From: Haemaphysalis longicornis
Taxonomy: Eukaryota > Arthropoda > Arachnida > Ixodida > Ixodidae
DNA length: 64,000 nt
Reading direction: 5' to 3'
Assembly: GCA_013339765.2 (NCBI GenBank)
Contig: CM023448.1
Span: forward strand, 20,353,295 to 20,417,294
Part shown: positions 55,311 through 64,000 of the stretch, piece after piece
How positions within the stretch are numbered: position 1 is the stretch's first letter
Layout of the letters: each line of letters starts with the position of its first letter
The notes under the pieces: model-generated
The model's input: only the letters and a program-made list of their open reading frames with translations
What the model was told of the DNA's origin: nothing
Database searches by the model: none
Position numbers and translations under genes: made by a program

Positions 55311-57655
55311 CCGCGTATCGATGGTGCTCTAGAATGTCTGGAGGGAGCGAAATTTTTCTCGTCACTCGACTTACGCTCTGGGTACTGGCAAGTTCCCATG
55401 GCTGTGGCTTATCTCGCAGAGATGGCATTTGTAACCTCAGACGGGCTTTACGAATTTAACGTCATGCCGTTTGGGCTTTGCAACGCCCCCGCCACGTTCG
55501 AAAGAATGATGGACAGTCTCCTAGATGGCCTCAAGTGGAAGACGTGCCTCTGTTACCTGGACGACGTAGTCGTTTTCTCTCCCGATTTCAAGACACACCT
55601 GATTCACCTAGAACAAGTCCTGACTTGCCTTGAGAACGCTGGGCTGCAGCTCAACCTCAAAAAGTGCCGCTTCGCCGCACGCAAGCTTACCATCCTCTGC
55701 CATGCCGTTTCCAAAGACGGCATCAGCCCCGACGCGACAAAGCTTCGAGCCGTTGCAGAGTTCCCGAAGCAGACCACACTGAAGGCGCTTCGGAGCTTCA
55801 TTGGCCTCTGTTCTTTCTTTCGACGATTTGTTCGCAACTTCGCGACCATCATTTCGCCTCTTACCAAGCTCCTCGGTAACGACAGCGGCATTTCTGCTTG
55901 GTCACCATCTTGCGATGAAGTGTTTGCGACACTGCGTCGTTTGTTGACTTCCCCGCCTATATTACGGCATTTAACCCGTCGGCCCCCACAGGAGTGCACA
56001 CTGATGCGAGCGGGATTGTCCTCGGTGCCGTGCTCCCTCAGCGGAAATCCGCGGAAATCCGCAAGCGGAAATCCGCAACTTGAGTTGCGTACTCAAGTCT
56101 GGCACTGACGAAAGCAGAAACAAATTACTCTGTCAGGGAGAAGGAATGTATGGTCATAATATGGGCGTTTGGGAAGTTCCGCCCGTACTTGTATGGCCTC
56201 CCATTTGACGTGGTGACCGATCACCACGCGCTTTGTTGGCTCGCCTCCCTGAAGGATCCTTCAGGTCGTCTTGGGCAGTGGGCTCTTCGCCTGGAAGAAT
56301 ATGATATCCGCGTGGTTTACCGTTCCGGCCGTAAGCATTCGAATGCTGACGCACTCTCCCGCTCTTCAATGCCGGCTGACGTGTCTCACCTTGCCACAGC
56401 GGAGTGTAGCTTGTGGTCGCTCAGTGTCACCAACATGACTGCCGAGCAGCGTAAGGACCCATGGATTGCTTCCATCATCGGCGTTCTGTCTGGTCCTTCA
56501 GCTACCGGTGCACCCATGGGCTGTGCGGTGACAAGCCTCTCACTACCAACTGCGTGAAGAGCTCCTTTATCGTCGGAATTACAACTCGGACGGTCGCAAG
56601 TGACGTTTGGTTATCCCACGCCATCTGCGTGCCGACATCTGCGCCGCCTTTCATGCCGACCCGAGTTGCGCGCACGCTGGCGTCCTGAAAACGCACGAGC
56701 GACTACGCCTACGTTACTATCGGAGGGGCATGCATGACTACGTGCGGAAGTACGTGCGCTCATGTCCGGAGTGTCAGCGTCGCAAACCACCCCCTACTTG
56801 CTCTACAGCCCCTTTGCAACCACCACCGTGACCCTCGAAACCCTTTGATAGCGTTGGAATCGATCTGTACGGGCCCCTGCCTTTAACGGCTGCCGGTAAC
56901 CGGTGGATAATTGTTGCGGTTGACCACCTGAAAAGGTACGCCGAAACAGCTGCCTTGCCGGCATCCACGGCTCGTGACGTCGCGAATTTTCTTTTGTGTC
57001 ACTTTGTACTTCGGCACGGAGAAGCTCGGGTACTTCTGAGTGATCGTGGCCGCGTTTTCCTATCGGACGTTGTGAAAGCTCTACTCGCCGAATGCCAGGT
57101 TGTTCACCGCACGAGCTCCTCGTACCAACCGCAAACCAATGGGCTCACAGAGCGCTTCAACCGCACCCTGAGAGATATAAGTACGTGTCATCGGATCACT
57201 CCAATTGGGACCTCGTACTTCCGTTCATAACGTATGTATACAACACGGCTACGCAGACAACGAGAAGATTTTCTCCGTTATTCCTACTTTATGGACGCGA
57301 GCCGACCTGTACACTGCACACCATTCTGCCTTACAACACTGATGCCACAGAATTTAAACCGGTTTCGCAACTAGCGCAGCATGCCGAAGAGTGTCGCCAA
57401 CTCGCCCGTTTTTTTACAACTGCAGATCAACAGCGCCAAAAGCATCGCCGTGACGATTTCACCACCCCTCCGACATTTGAGCCCGGCTCGCATATCTGGC
57501 TTTGGGTGCCCTGCCCAACACCGGGTCTCTCCTCAAAACGTGTCGCCAAATATCACAGCTCTTACGAATTCATCGCCCGCACTTCGCCCGTAAACTATAT
57601 TGTGGAGCCAGTCACCGATCTTCGCCACGTTGAACAGTCCACGTTCAACGACTGA
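55311..57655 (+). pseudogene. Gypsy pol (RT-RNase H-integrase), copy IV, decayed
   Basis: RT: RIDGALECLEGAKFFSSLDL, MPFGLCNAPATFERM and CYLDDVVVF. The frame breaks near 55,970 (CATTTAACCC where ATTTTGACCC is expected), followed by a small local duplication of GCGGAAATCC that spoils the RNase H start. RNase H continues from 56,150 (VVTDHHALCWL). Integrase: CPECQRRK, a TGA at 56,829-56,831, GIDLYGPL, LLSDRGRVF and GLTERFNRTL, another shift near 57,180, then the GPY-type tail (AKYHSSYEF). No functional polyprotein is possible. Confidence 0.88.
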
Positions 57656-57729
57656 AGCCCTAATACGGCCGTCTGGTGTCGTCCTCACCCTAAGTCGCCA
57701 GATTGGCTTCTTTTCACCAGGGGCGCGAT

Positions 57730-57994
57730 TGTAGCAAAGAGAACGAGCAGCCCTTGTAACGCCATCAGCTTATCTCGGTATGCACCACATCAAGATAGAG
57801 TGCCATGCCATCGCGGCCAATGTATGCACGACGGCATGCCCGCACACTGGTAGCAGTGGAAGAAGTACGGTAGAAGGTGCTTGGCGCGTGTATTCGGCCA
57901 TCGTCAGCACGCTTACACCTGCGCTCGCCTTGCTTCTACTCCTGCAATAAACGACGTTCGGTCTACTACCGGAGGGTCAACTATAGCCCTTACA
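57730..57994 (+). repeat. 3' LTR of gypsy copy IV, 265 bp
   Basis: TGTAGCAAAGAG to CCCTTACA, with AATAAACGACG at about 57,945, preceded by CACCAGGGGCGCGAT as purine tract. A TA tract follows directly. Confidence 0.8.

Positions 57995-58037
<43 letters not shown>
57995..58037. repeat. (TA)n microsatellite
   Basis: TA tract between a gypsy LTR and a type B unit. Confidence 0.95.
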
Positions 58038-58039
<2 letters not shown>

Positions 58040-58506
58040 GCCAAAGGAGGCATTGGGGTGTGTTTAGGCTCTTTTCTTTTTCACTACGGTTAATTAAGTA
58101 AACATTTTTTTTAAATATACAGAAGAAAGAAAGAAAGAAACACATGCGCCCAGAGTTGAAAAGAAGGTCCCCTTCTCCCCGTGGAGTCAGAGTGGCGCTG
58201 GCTACCACCCTCAAGAGTCAGATACACTTCTAGTAAATATAATTAGCCCAGAAAGTGAAGGAGAACACAGTCGCCCAGATAGCCGAATTGGTAAGGCATT
58301 CGACATGTAATCGAAAGGCGTGGGTTCGGTCCCCACTCTGGGCGCGTGTTTTTCTTTCTTTCTTTCTTCTGTATATTTAAAAAAAATGTTTACCTAATTA
58401 ACCGTAGTGAAAAAGAAAATAGGCTAACCACACCCCTATGCCTCCTTTGGCATTGTAAACTGCCGACCTACCTTTCCGTATTTCCTCAACGAGCCCCTCA
58501 TTTCCT

Positions 58507-58508
<2 letters not shown>
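58038..58508. repeat. Type B units, minus fragment then plus unit
   Basis: A minus-strand part (58,038-58,157, ending in the tRNA 3' edge GCGCCCAGAGT) switches to a plus-strand unit from GAAAAGAAGGTCCCC to CCTCATTTCC. It is diverged from the arrays near the left end. Confidence 0.8.
58273..58344 (+). tRNA. tRNA-like, type B head with Thr(TGT) anticodon
   Basis: Same acceptor, D and T arms as the other type B heads, but the anticodon loop is CATGTAA in place of GATCTAA, changing the nominal anticodon from TCT (Arg) to TGT (Thr). Position 33 is still A. A T5 run follows. Confidence 0.6.

Positions 58509-58565
<57 letters not shown>
58509..58565. repeat. (TA)n microsatellite
   Basis: TA tract between the type B unit and a PLE 3' end. 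Confidence 0.95.
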
Positions 58566-58569
<4 letters not shown>

Positions 58570-58744
58570 AAGTAAAGAGTCGGATACACACAGCAAGAAC
58601 AATAACAAACAATGTTTACTTACGTAGCGGCAACGGGACTTGCCTTCATCAGAGTAAAGTTACATGATTTTGCTGTCGCAAACATTTTGAACACATTTCT
58701 TATATAGGTTTGCATAAAACTGTGAGAAAGAGCGGAAAATGTTT

Positions 58745-58747
<3 letters not shown>
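58566..58747 (-). mobile_element. Penelope-like element, family 1, 3'-terminal fragment
   Basis: The last ~180 bp of a family-1 PLE on the minus strand, matching 15,246-15,420 and 59,975-60,140. Cut by TA at CATTTTCCG. Confidence 0.85.

Positions 58748-58777
<30 letters not shown>
58748..58777. repeat. (TA)n microsatellite
   Basis: Short TA tract. Confidence 0.9.
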
Positions 58778-58780
<3 letters not shown>

Positions 58781-59698
58781 ATTAGAGTCACCACGAAAAA
58801 CATAACAATATTTAATACGACGTTTCGGCTGGAAACCAGCCTTTTTCAATTGAAGAACATAGGTCGAATACACGGTATATGTAGGCTCGCAAGGAGCGCT
58901 GTGAGCACGTGGGCACATTATTTCAAAAGTGTACAAGAAGGAAATACAGCAAAAAACAAGTGGGAAAAAAAAACGTACTGCACGACTGGGCGCGCAGGTA
59001 ACACATCTCAATACGCGGCGAAAAGCAAAAGCGAGGCACTTAGGAAGCGTGTTTCCGTCAGCCACCGCCCACCCACGCACAGCAATATTAAGAAAAGTAA
59101 ACAAAAGAGGAAGGGGTACTGGGCATCTTACTCCAAAGGAGCTGAAACAACCTGCCGCATAAGGCGGAAGCGTAGAATCGACAATTAGTCATCCAGACAT
59201 TGGGGAACGCAAAATGGCAGAAGGCGACGTTCAATTTCAAGAATGCAGGTGGGAGGATTAGCGAGGGGGCCGCGTCCTCAAAGGAAAGTGCCGCCGCTTT
59301 GGGAGGACACCAGATAATAGCCACTAATGGCTTATCCGCGGCCCGCGTCCGGGGCACAAGGCGGACAATGACGACTCCTCGAAGGGCGCCGACGCGGACA
59401 GAGCTGTGCGTGAGCCACCCAAGAAGAGCGCAGGCTGTGCGAAGATTTTGAGAAATGACACACAAGGCAGGAAATAAACAAAGAAAACAGCACACAGAAA
59501 AAAGCAGTTGAACGAGCCCCCGGCTCATGACATGAAGTGGATAGATACAACAAATTGTCAGCTTACATTTGATATTTTTGCAAGTAACATGGGTTTGCAC
59601 ATTATGAAAAAAGTAAAAGAAAGATGTGGTGCACGTACGAGAACAAATCTCCAATGATCTAAGAAAAAAAAAGAGACACTTTGTAGCTAGTCATCAAA
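58778..59698 (-). other. Possible third PLE-type 3' region
   Basis: Contains AAAGGCTGGTTTCCAGCCGA (minus strand, about 58,825-58,850), a hairpin followed by AACGTCGTA, resembling PLE 3' tails. No coding domain recognised. A 188-residue minus frame (59,088-59,654) has no motif I can name and is probably not a gene. Confidence 0.4.
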
Positions 59699-59945
59699 CT
59701 GTAGTGGCAGAGGCAGGGATAAAGTTGATCAGTGAGCGTGTGTCAGCAATGCATGCGCCAGGCTGAGAAACAAAAGCGGGGGTTCCAGGGCAGAGGGGAT
59801 CGAAGTGATGATACAAATACTTGGTCTCGGAGTCCCCGATCACAACTGTTGTGGTTTCGGTCTGCGGAAATTTCCAGATGATGCTCTTTGCTTTGATCCT
59901 GTCAGCGCTCATGGTAGAAACCATTCTAGAGAAAGATAAACTCAC
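59699..59945 (-). pseudogene. SGNH/GDSL hydrolase-like N-terminus at a PLE start
   Basis: The minus-strand frame begins near 59,945; MSADRIKAKSIIWKF is a plausible start. It continues to TTVVIGDSETKYLYHHFDP, with the block I GDS whose Ser is the nucleophile in active SGNH enzymes. SQPGACIADTRSLINF follows (block II-like Gly), and the sequence is cut after ASATTV, just where GxND would come. About 80 residues remain. It lies just after the PLE 3' end in the same orientation, where the first codons of a tandem unit would be. It complements the C-terminal SGNH half at 30,673-31,100 from family 2. Confidence 0.65.
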
Positions 59946-60715
59946 AAAGCGCGCAGAAATAGTTTAAGTAAACAGTCGGATACACAACAAGAACAATAAG
60001 AAACAATGTTTACTTACGTAGCGGCAACGGGACTTGCCTTCATCAGAGTAAAGTTACATGATTTTGCTGTCGCAAACATTTTGAACACGTTTCTTATATA
60101 GGTTTGCATAAAACTGTGAGAAAGAGCGGAAAATGTTTCGGAAATGGGGAGTGTGCATACAGTCAGGCTACGCCTATGTTACAACATTAACAAACAAACA
60201 AGAAAAATAAAAAGGGGGGGGGGGAGCGAGAGAGAGAAAAAGGGGTCGTGTTAACAATGCAGCGTTCAAGGTTGCACTATGACGGGCCAACGTATGCCGC
60301 GCGGGCTGCAAGTTCAGACAATGGGGGAAACTGGACAACCGCGGTTTGAAAAGAAAGGGAAGAGTATACAGTAAGGTATTCAGTGACTGCGGAGACTGGT
60401 TCTGGGGGAAGCGAAGATGGGTGTGCCCCCCGCGGGTCAAGAGAATAGATAGGGGGCACAAAAGAGCATTTCACAGAAGCTAGCAATTGAACAGGAAATA
60501 GGTAGGGTCACAAAAGGTTAAACATGATAGATCACAAAGAGTTAAACATTCTTAAGTGGTGGTGGGAACGAGGCCTCCCTCCCCAGGACAAATGGCATTG
60601 TTGAGCCGCATTAGGCTAATAAAGCTGCTGTATTAGGAGAGTTTCTGCGAATTCTGATTGCAAACTCGAGGGTAGGAATAATGAACATAGTTATAAAATT
60701 ATGAAGCCGCTAATT

Positions 60716-61243
60716 TTAATCGAGGGATAAGCACGTTAGTTTTCCGTAACTTTCATTAATTCCAAGCGTGGCTGACCCAAACGTATAAATGAGATAAGAT
60801 TCCCGAACCTCGCGGTCGTGGTGCGTTTTGAAGGCGGATTCTAAAATCGTTGCTTTAAGATGTTCAAATGCATGCCCGGGACTGTTCACATGTCTTGACA
60901 GGGGCAAATAAGGGCAGCTTTTTGCATGAGAGCGGTGATTATTGAATCGTATTCGGAAGGGCGTTTCAGTTTGGCCGATATATTGTTGCCTACAAACAGT
61001 GCACTCGAGAAGATATACGACATTAGCGGAGTCACAGTTAAAGTTACCTTTTATATTTACGTAGTAGTCTGAAGCCGTGCTGGTGGCGTGCTGTGTAGTG
61101 GTCATGTGTGGGCATACTTTACATCGGGGTTTATTGCAGGGCATGCAGCCAGTAGTTGCCGGTCGGTTGATACGAGAGTTAGTAAGAAAGTCACCTAAAT
61201 TCTTATTACGCCGGTAGACAACGCGTGGTGGTTCGGGGAATAT
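60716..61243 (-). pseudogene. PLE cysteine-rich block and GIY-YIG endonuclease, copy 3
   Basis: EPPRVVYRRNKNLGDFLTNS, GCMPCNKPRCKVCPH, VVYLLECTVCRQQYIGQT, RIRFNNHRSHAK and ATLGINESYGKL are all in one open frame. The stop is at 60,716. The RT upstream is missing because a LINE tail begins at 61,243. This is the cleanest nuclease domain of the family-1 copies. Confidence 0.85.
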
Positions 61244-64000
61244 CAAATCAAATCAAATCAAATTTTATTTTCAACAATACAATGTTGAAGGTCACCCTGG
61301 CATAAAAGCTGCTAGACGCAGCTTGACGGGGCCAGGGGGCCCAATATACACTTCAATGACATGCATTCGTACAGTGATAATTAAAAACAAGATTTGTACA
61401 ATCATGTGATATACCAAGTCTATTTAAAAAAAAACATGTGTGTAAAAGCATCATTGAATTTACAACAGAAGGGGAGCAGGCAATCACAGGGAAAACGTTT
61501 CCCGTACTTTACACTTACTAAAAGCATTCAACAAACAGACCGACAAAATATGCGAATAAAACTCTGTACACAACATTTACTTATTGACATAAGCATCACG
61601 AAGGGCATGTCACGTAAAGCTCTGCTTTGAAAATTCGACGCTGTTTCTGTTTAAAATGGACGGAATGTTATGTGCCAATGCTTGGAAAAAGTAATTAGTT
61701 CGGGGAAATGGTACTAGCCACATATCAGGTTTGCGAGTTGAGTAATTCTGGGTCCGGATTGTTAGGCAAGATAATCGTTTCAGGAACTGCTGTTTGAGAG
61801 CATCAGAAAAGTAGAATTGGAAAAGCAGGCGGTAATCGTATAGATTATCGATCTTTATGAAGTTATGCTGTGCAAAAAGTGCTCGAGTGGGATGAAGGTA
61901 GTGTACGTTGTTAATGCAGCGAACCGCCTTCTTCTCTAACAACATTAGGGTGGTAATATTATTTTTTGTTGTAGTGCCCCAAACCAATGTGCAATAGTTT
62001 AAACGTGATCTAAAAATACAGTGGTGAATTTGAAGTTTGATACTGAGTGGGAAGAAGTCCCGGCACCGATAAAGTACACCCACAGCAGAAGATAGTTGTT
62101 TGGTCAACATTTGAATGTGTGCATCCCAGCTCATGTGACGTGAAAGCACCACACCCAAAACTTTGTGTTGCTCTACTAGATCGATCTTAGAATTAGCTAG
62201 ATAAAGATCTTCCGTAACGAATACACGTTTATTTTTTGGTGTGAACAAGATAGCTTTTGACTTTTTTGTGTTGATTTTTAAGCAGTTTGCTTCGGACCAC
62301 TCGCGCAGTTTATCTAGAACAGCATTTGCAGCAGAGAACATGTCGGTAACGTTATCTGAGGACAGAAACAGGCGCTTGTCGTCAGCGTATAAGACAAACT
62401 GTGAGCTGTTATCGATACAAATGAGATCATTCACGTATACGTTAAATAAAAAGGGGCCTAAAACACTTCCTTGTGGTACACCGAACCGTATTTGTTGAAA
62501 TGACGACTGATACCCATTTATCGCCACGCATTGTTCACGTCCGTTGATATAAGATTGCATAAGTGAATGCGGCACCCCACGAATTCCATACTGATTTAAT
62601 TTCTGAAGTAATATATTATGATTTAGTGCATCAAAAGCTTTGCTGTAGTCAATAAATATTCCCAGAGTTAGTCTACTAGCTTCAATGTTTTTTATTACTA
62701 ATTCCTTTTGTACTAAGAGGGCGGACTCGGTCGAACAGCCTTTCCGGAAGCCATGCTGGCATTCAGACAAAATTTGGTGTTTTTGAAAGAAAGCATTCAG
62801 GCGGGACAGAATAATTTCTTCTAGAGCCTTTGAAAAAATTGGAAGGACCGATATAGGCCTGTAGTTGGCGGCATCATTCTTGTCCCCTCCTTTGAATATA
62901 ACCGACACTTTCGCTCGTTTCATTTTAGCTGGGAAGCATCCGGTTTGCAGGGCAAGGTTATAAATATAAACTAGGTAATAGCAGATGACGTCGAGGACAT
63001 GTTTGACGGGGCGTATTTGTACATTGTCAACATCGACACTTTTGCTATTTTTTAAAAACTCAAAAGTGCGTTGCACTTCTGAAAAGTCTGTTGGCTGCAA
63101 GAACGCGGTATCAGGAATGTTGCACTGAACACGGTACGATGAAACACTGCGAGGTACGGTACTAGGAATGGCGTTGATGTAATGAGCATTAAAGTGTTCT
63201 GAGAGAGCAGTATTATTCAGCGCTTGGCCGTTAACAATCATTTCAAATTTATCATTTGGCACTGTACGCGCATTCAAGGCATCATTGATAATTTTCCAGA
63301 CATGGTCTGGACGCGAAGTTTGGGCCTCATAAAATAGCTTCTGGTAATAAATGGTTTTCGCCTTGCGCAGCTCAGCGGTCACCCGGTTGCGAATTTTCTT
63401 AAAGGAAACGAGGGTAGAAATGTTCCGTGTTTTTAAGAATGAGCCATACAGTTTGTTTTTTTCTTCAATCATTTTTATCAGTTCAACACTGATCCAGGGT
63501 TTTCTTACACGCCTTGGGGGCTTGAAAGTTTTCATTGGAAAGCAAGTATTGTAGTGCTTTGTGAATATGGTCAGGAAGGAATTGTACGCATCGTCTGCAT
63601 TGGTGCTGTTCATAACTGGTGTCCAGTTACTGAAGAGTATACCATTTCGGAACTTTTCCAGGCCGCAATCAGTGATGCTTTGATAGCTAATCTTAGGAGC
63701 TATCGGTTTACGTCGTGATGCGCATTCCGAGTAGGCCAGGAACACCGGGCAATGGTCGCTTAAATCAGAGTTAATCGTGCCCGCTGCCGTAACAGGCGTG
63801 TCATAATTAGTAATAAGAAGGTCGAGAATAGTGGAACTTGTAACAGTTACACGAGTTGGTGTTTGAATAACGTTTTTAAACCCAGAAGCAACAATGCGGT
63901 GAATCATGTCGTTTGAACATGAGCTGTCGCCAAGAAGATTAATGTTAAAATCTCCGCCAAGGAACAACCGGAGCTTTTTGTAGGACGCATACTCAAGTAG
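61244..64000 (-). mobile_element. CR1/Jockey-like LINE with (ATTTG)n tail, runs off the right edge
   Basis: On the minus strand: endonuclease end, full RT, a ~365-bp 3' region, and a tail of four ATTTG units (61,244-61,263) inserted in a PLE. The 5' part lies beyond the window. Confidence 0.9.
61610..64000 (-). CDS. LINE ORF2: endonuclease-reverse transcriptase, partial, uninterrupted
   Basis: Open from the window edge (64,000) to a stop at 61,610, almost 800 codons without a break. The frame is continuous upstream of the GDFN motif, so the start is outside. Motifs in order: GGDFNINLLGD and SDLSDHCPVF (end of an APE endonuclease), FKGGDKNDAANYRPISVLP, IDYSKAFDALNHNILL, FGVPQGSVLGPFLFNVYVNDL and LYADD (62,378-62,389), then the thumb region and the usual LINE C-terminus. 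The protein nicks the target and primes RT there. The lack of stops and frameshifts contrasts with every other coding region in this window and suggests a young copy. Confidence 0.9.
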   Translation of the reverse strand, partial: LLEYASYKKLRLFLGGDFNINLLGDSSCSNDMIHRIVASGFKNVIQTPTRVTVTSSTILDLLITNYDTPVTAAGTINSDLSDHCPVFLAYSECASRRKPIAPKISYQSITDCGLEKFRNGILFSNWTPVMNSTNADDAYNSFLTIFTKHYNTCFPMKTFKPPRRVRKPWISVELIKMIEEKNKLYGSFLKTRNISTLVSFKKIRNRVTAELRKAKTIYYQKLFYEAQTSRPDHVWKIINDALNARTVPNDKFEMIVNGQALNNTALSEHFNAHYINAIPSTVPRSVSSYRVQCNIPDTAFLQPTDFSEVQRTFEFLKNSKSVDVDNVQIRPVKHVLDVICYYLVYIYNLALQTGCFPAKMKRAKVSVIFKGGDKNDAANYRPISVLPIFSKALEEIILSRLNAFFQKHQILSECQHGFRKGCSTESALLVQKELVIKNIEASRLTLGIFIDYSKAFDALNHNILLQKLNQYGIRGVPHSLMQSYINGREQCVAINGYQSSFQQIRFGVPQGSVLGPFLFNVYVNDLICIDNSSQFVLYADDKRLFLSSDNVTDMFSAANAVLDKLREWSEANCLKINTKKSKAILFTPKNKRVFVTEDLYLANSKIDLVEQHKVLGVVLSRHMSWDAHIQMLTKQLSSAVGVLYRCRDFFPLSIKLQIHHCIFRSRLNYCTLVWGTTTKNNITTLMLLEKKAVRCINNVHYLHPTRALFAQHNFIKIDNLYDYRLLFQFYFSDALKQQFLKRLSCLTIRTQNYSTRKPDMWLVPFPRTNYFFQALAHNIPSILNRNSVEFSKQSFT

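Larger units (their letters stand above)
55299..57994 (+). mobile_element. Ty3/gypsy retrotransposon copy IV (pol and 3' LTR only)
   Basis: Begins inside the RT (CGTATCGATGGTGCTCTAG) directly after the TRIM-like element and runs to a 265-bp LTR. It is clearly related to copy III but diverged, with a different LTR. The 5' LTR, gag, protease and RT start are absent. Confidence 0.88.
59699..61243 (-). mobile_element. Penelope-like element, family 1, copy 3, with start of a tandem unit
   Basis: From 61,243 down: cysteine-rich block, GIY-YIG domain, 3' region and 3' end (to about 59,965). It continues without a break into CTATTTCTGCGCGCTTTGTG, TTTATCTTTCTCTAGAATGG and an SGNH N-terminus ending at 59,699. 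The junction sequence is shared with copy 2 at 26,250-26,297, so a second, truncated unit appears to follow in the same orientation. The upstream side is cut by a LINE at 61,243. Confidence 0.75.

Noticed and set aside
59088..59654. 188-residue minus-strand frame with hydrophobic stretches
   Set aside because: No motif, start context or neighbour supports a gene; it lies in PLE-tail-like sequence.
1..64000. CRISPR arrays, operons, ribosome binding sites, riboswitches
   Set aside because: The sequence is plainly eukaryotic; regular repeats here are tandem units or satellites without spacers of uniform size.

Overview
This window is eukaryotic, non-coding, repeat-dense DNA, most likely from an arthropod and probably a hard (ixodid) tick. 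The tick assignment is an inference from the mix seen here: Penelope-like elements, Ty3/gypsy elements, Tx1- and CR1-like LINEs, and a TTAAAGGGGCCCT terminal-repeat family. I see no host protein-coding gene, no bacterial feature and no CRISPR array. Almost every recognisable open frame belongs to a transposable element, and most are broken.

Layout. (1) 1-9,933: tandem arrays of ~462 and ~478-bp units, each carrying a tRNA-like gene with pol III boxes. Type A has a Thr(GGT)-like head and type B an Arg(TCT)-like head on a homologous body. A 5'-truncated Tx1/L1-like LINE (5,062-8,455) interrupts the B array. (2) 9,934-14,716: unassigned sequence, a LINE tail, a lone tRNA-like element and a decayed gypsy LTR-gag-protease fragment. 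(3) 14,745-26,297: two inverted Penelope-like elements (PLEs) facing a 4.4-kb satellite core; the right one is split by a 2.35-kb P-like THAP transposon. (4) 26,343-29,040: a mariner-type transposon with ~425-bp terminal inverted repeats. (5) 29,078-33,190: a long hairpin, then two head-to-head family-2 PLE fragments, one preceded by an SGNH-hydrolase-like coding region. (6) 33,191-41,524: MITEs, a hAT transposon with a perfect 8-bp target duplication and a visible intron, and another PLE tail. (7) 41,548-58,037: a truncated gypsy copy, type A units, a full-length gypsy copy with both LTRs, a non-autonomous LTR element with a tRNA-Lys-type primer site, and a pol-only gypsy remnant. (8) 58,038-64,000: a type B unit, more PLE sequence including an SGNH N-terminus placed like the start of the next tandem PLE unit, and the 3' half of an apparently intact CR1/Jockey-like LINE on the minus strand, running off the right edge.

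Two patterns tie the window together. Simple (TA)n tracts lie at most junctions between repeats, including directly against gypsy and TRIM LTR ends. SGNH-hydrolase coding pieces sit at two PLE starts, from two different PLE families, which suggests a PLE architecture with an N-terminal esterase-like domain.
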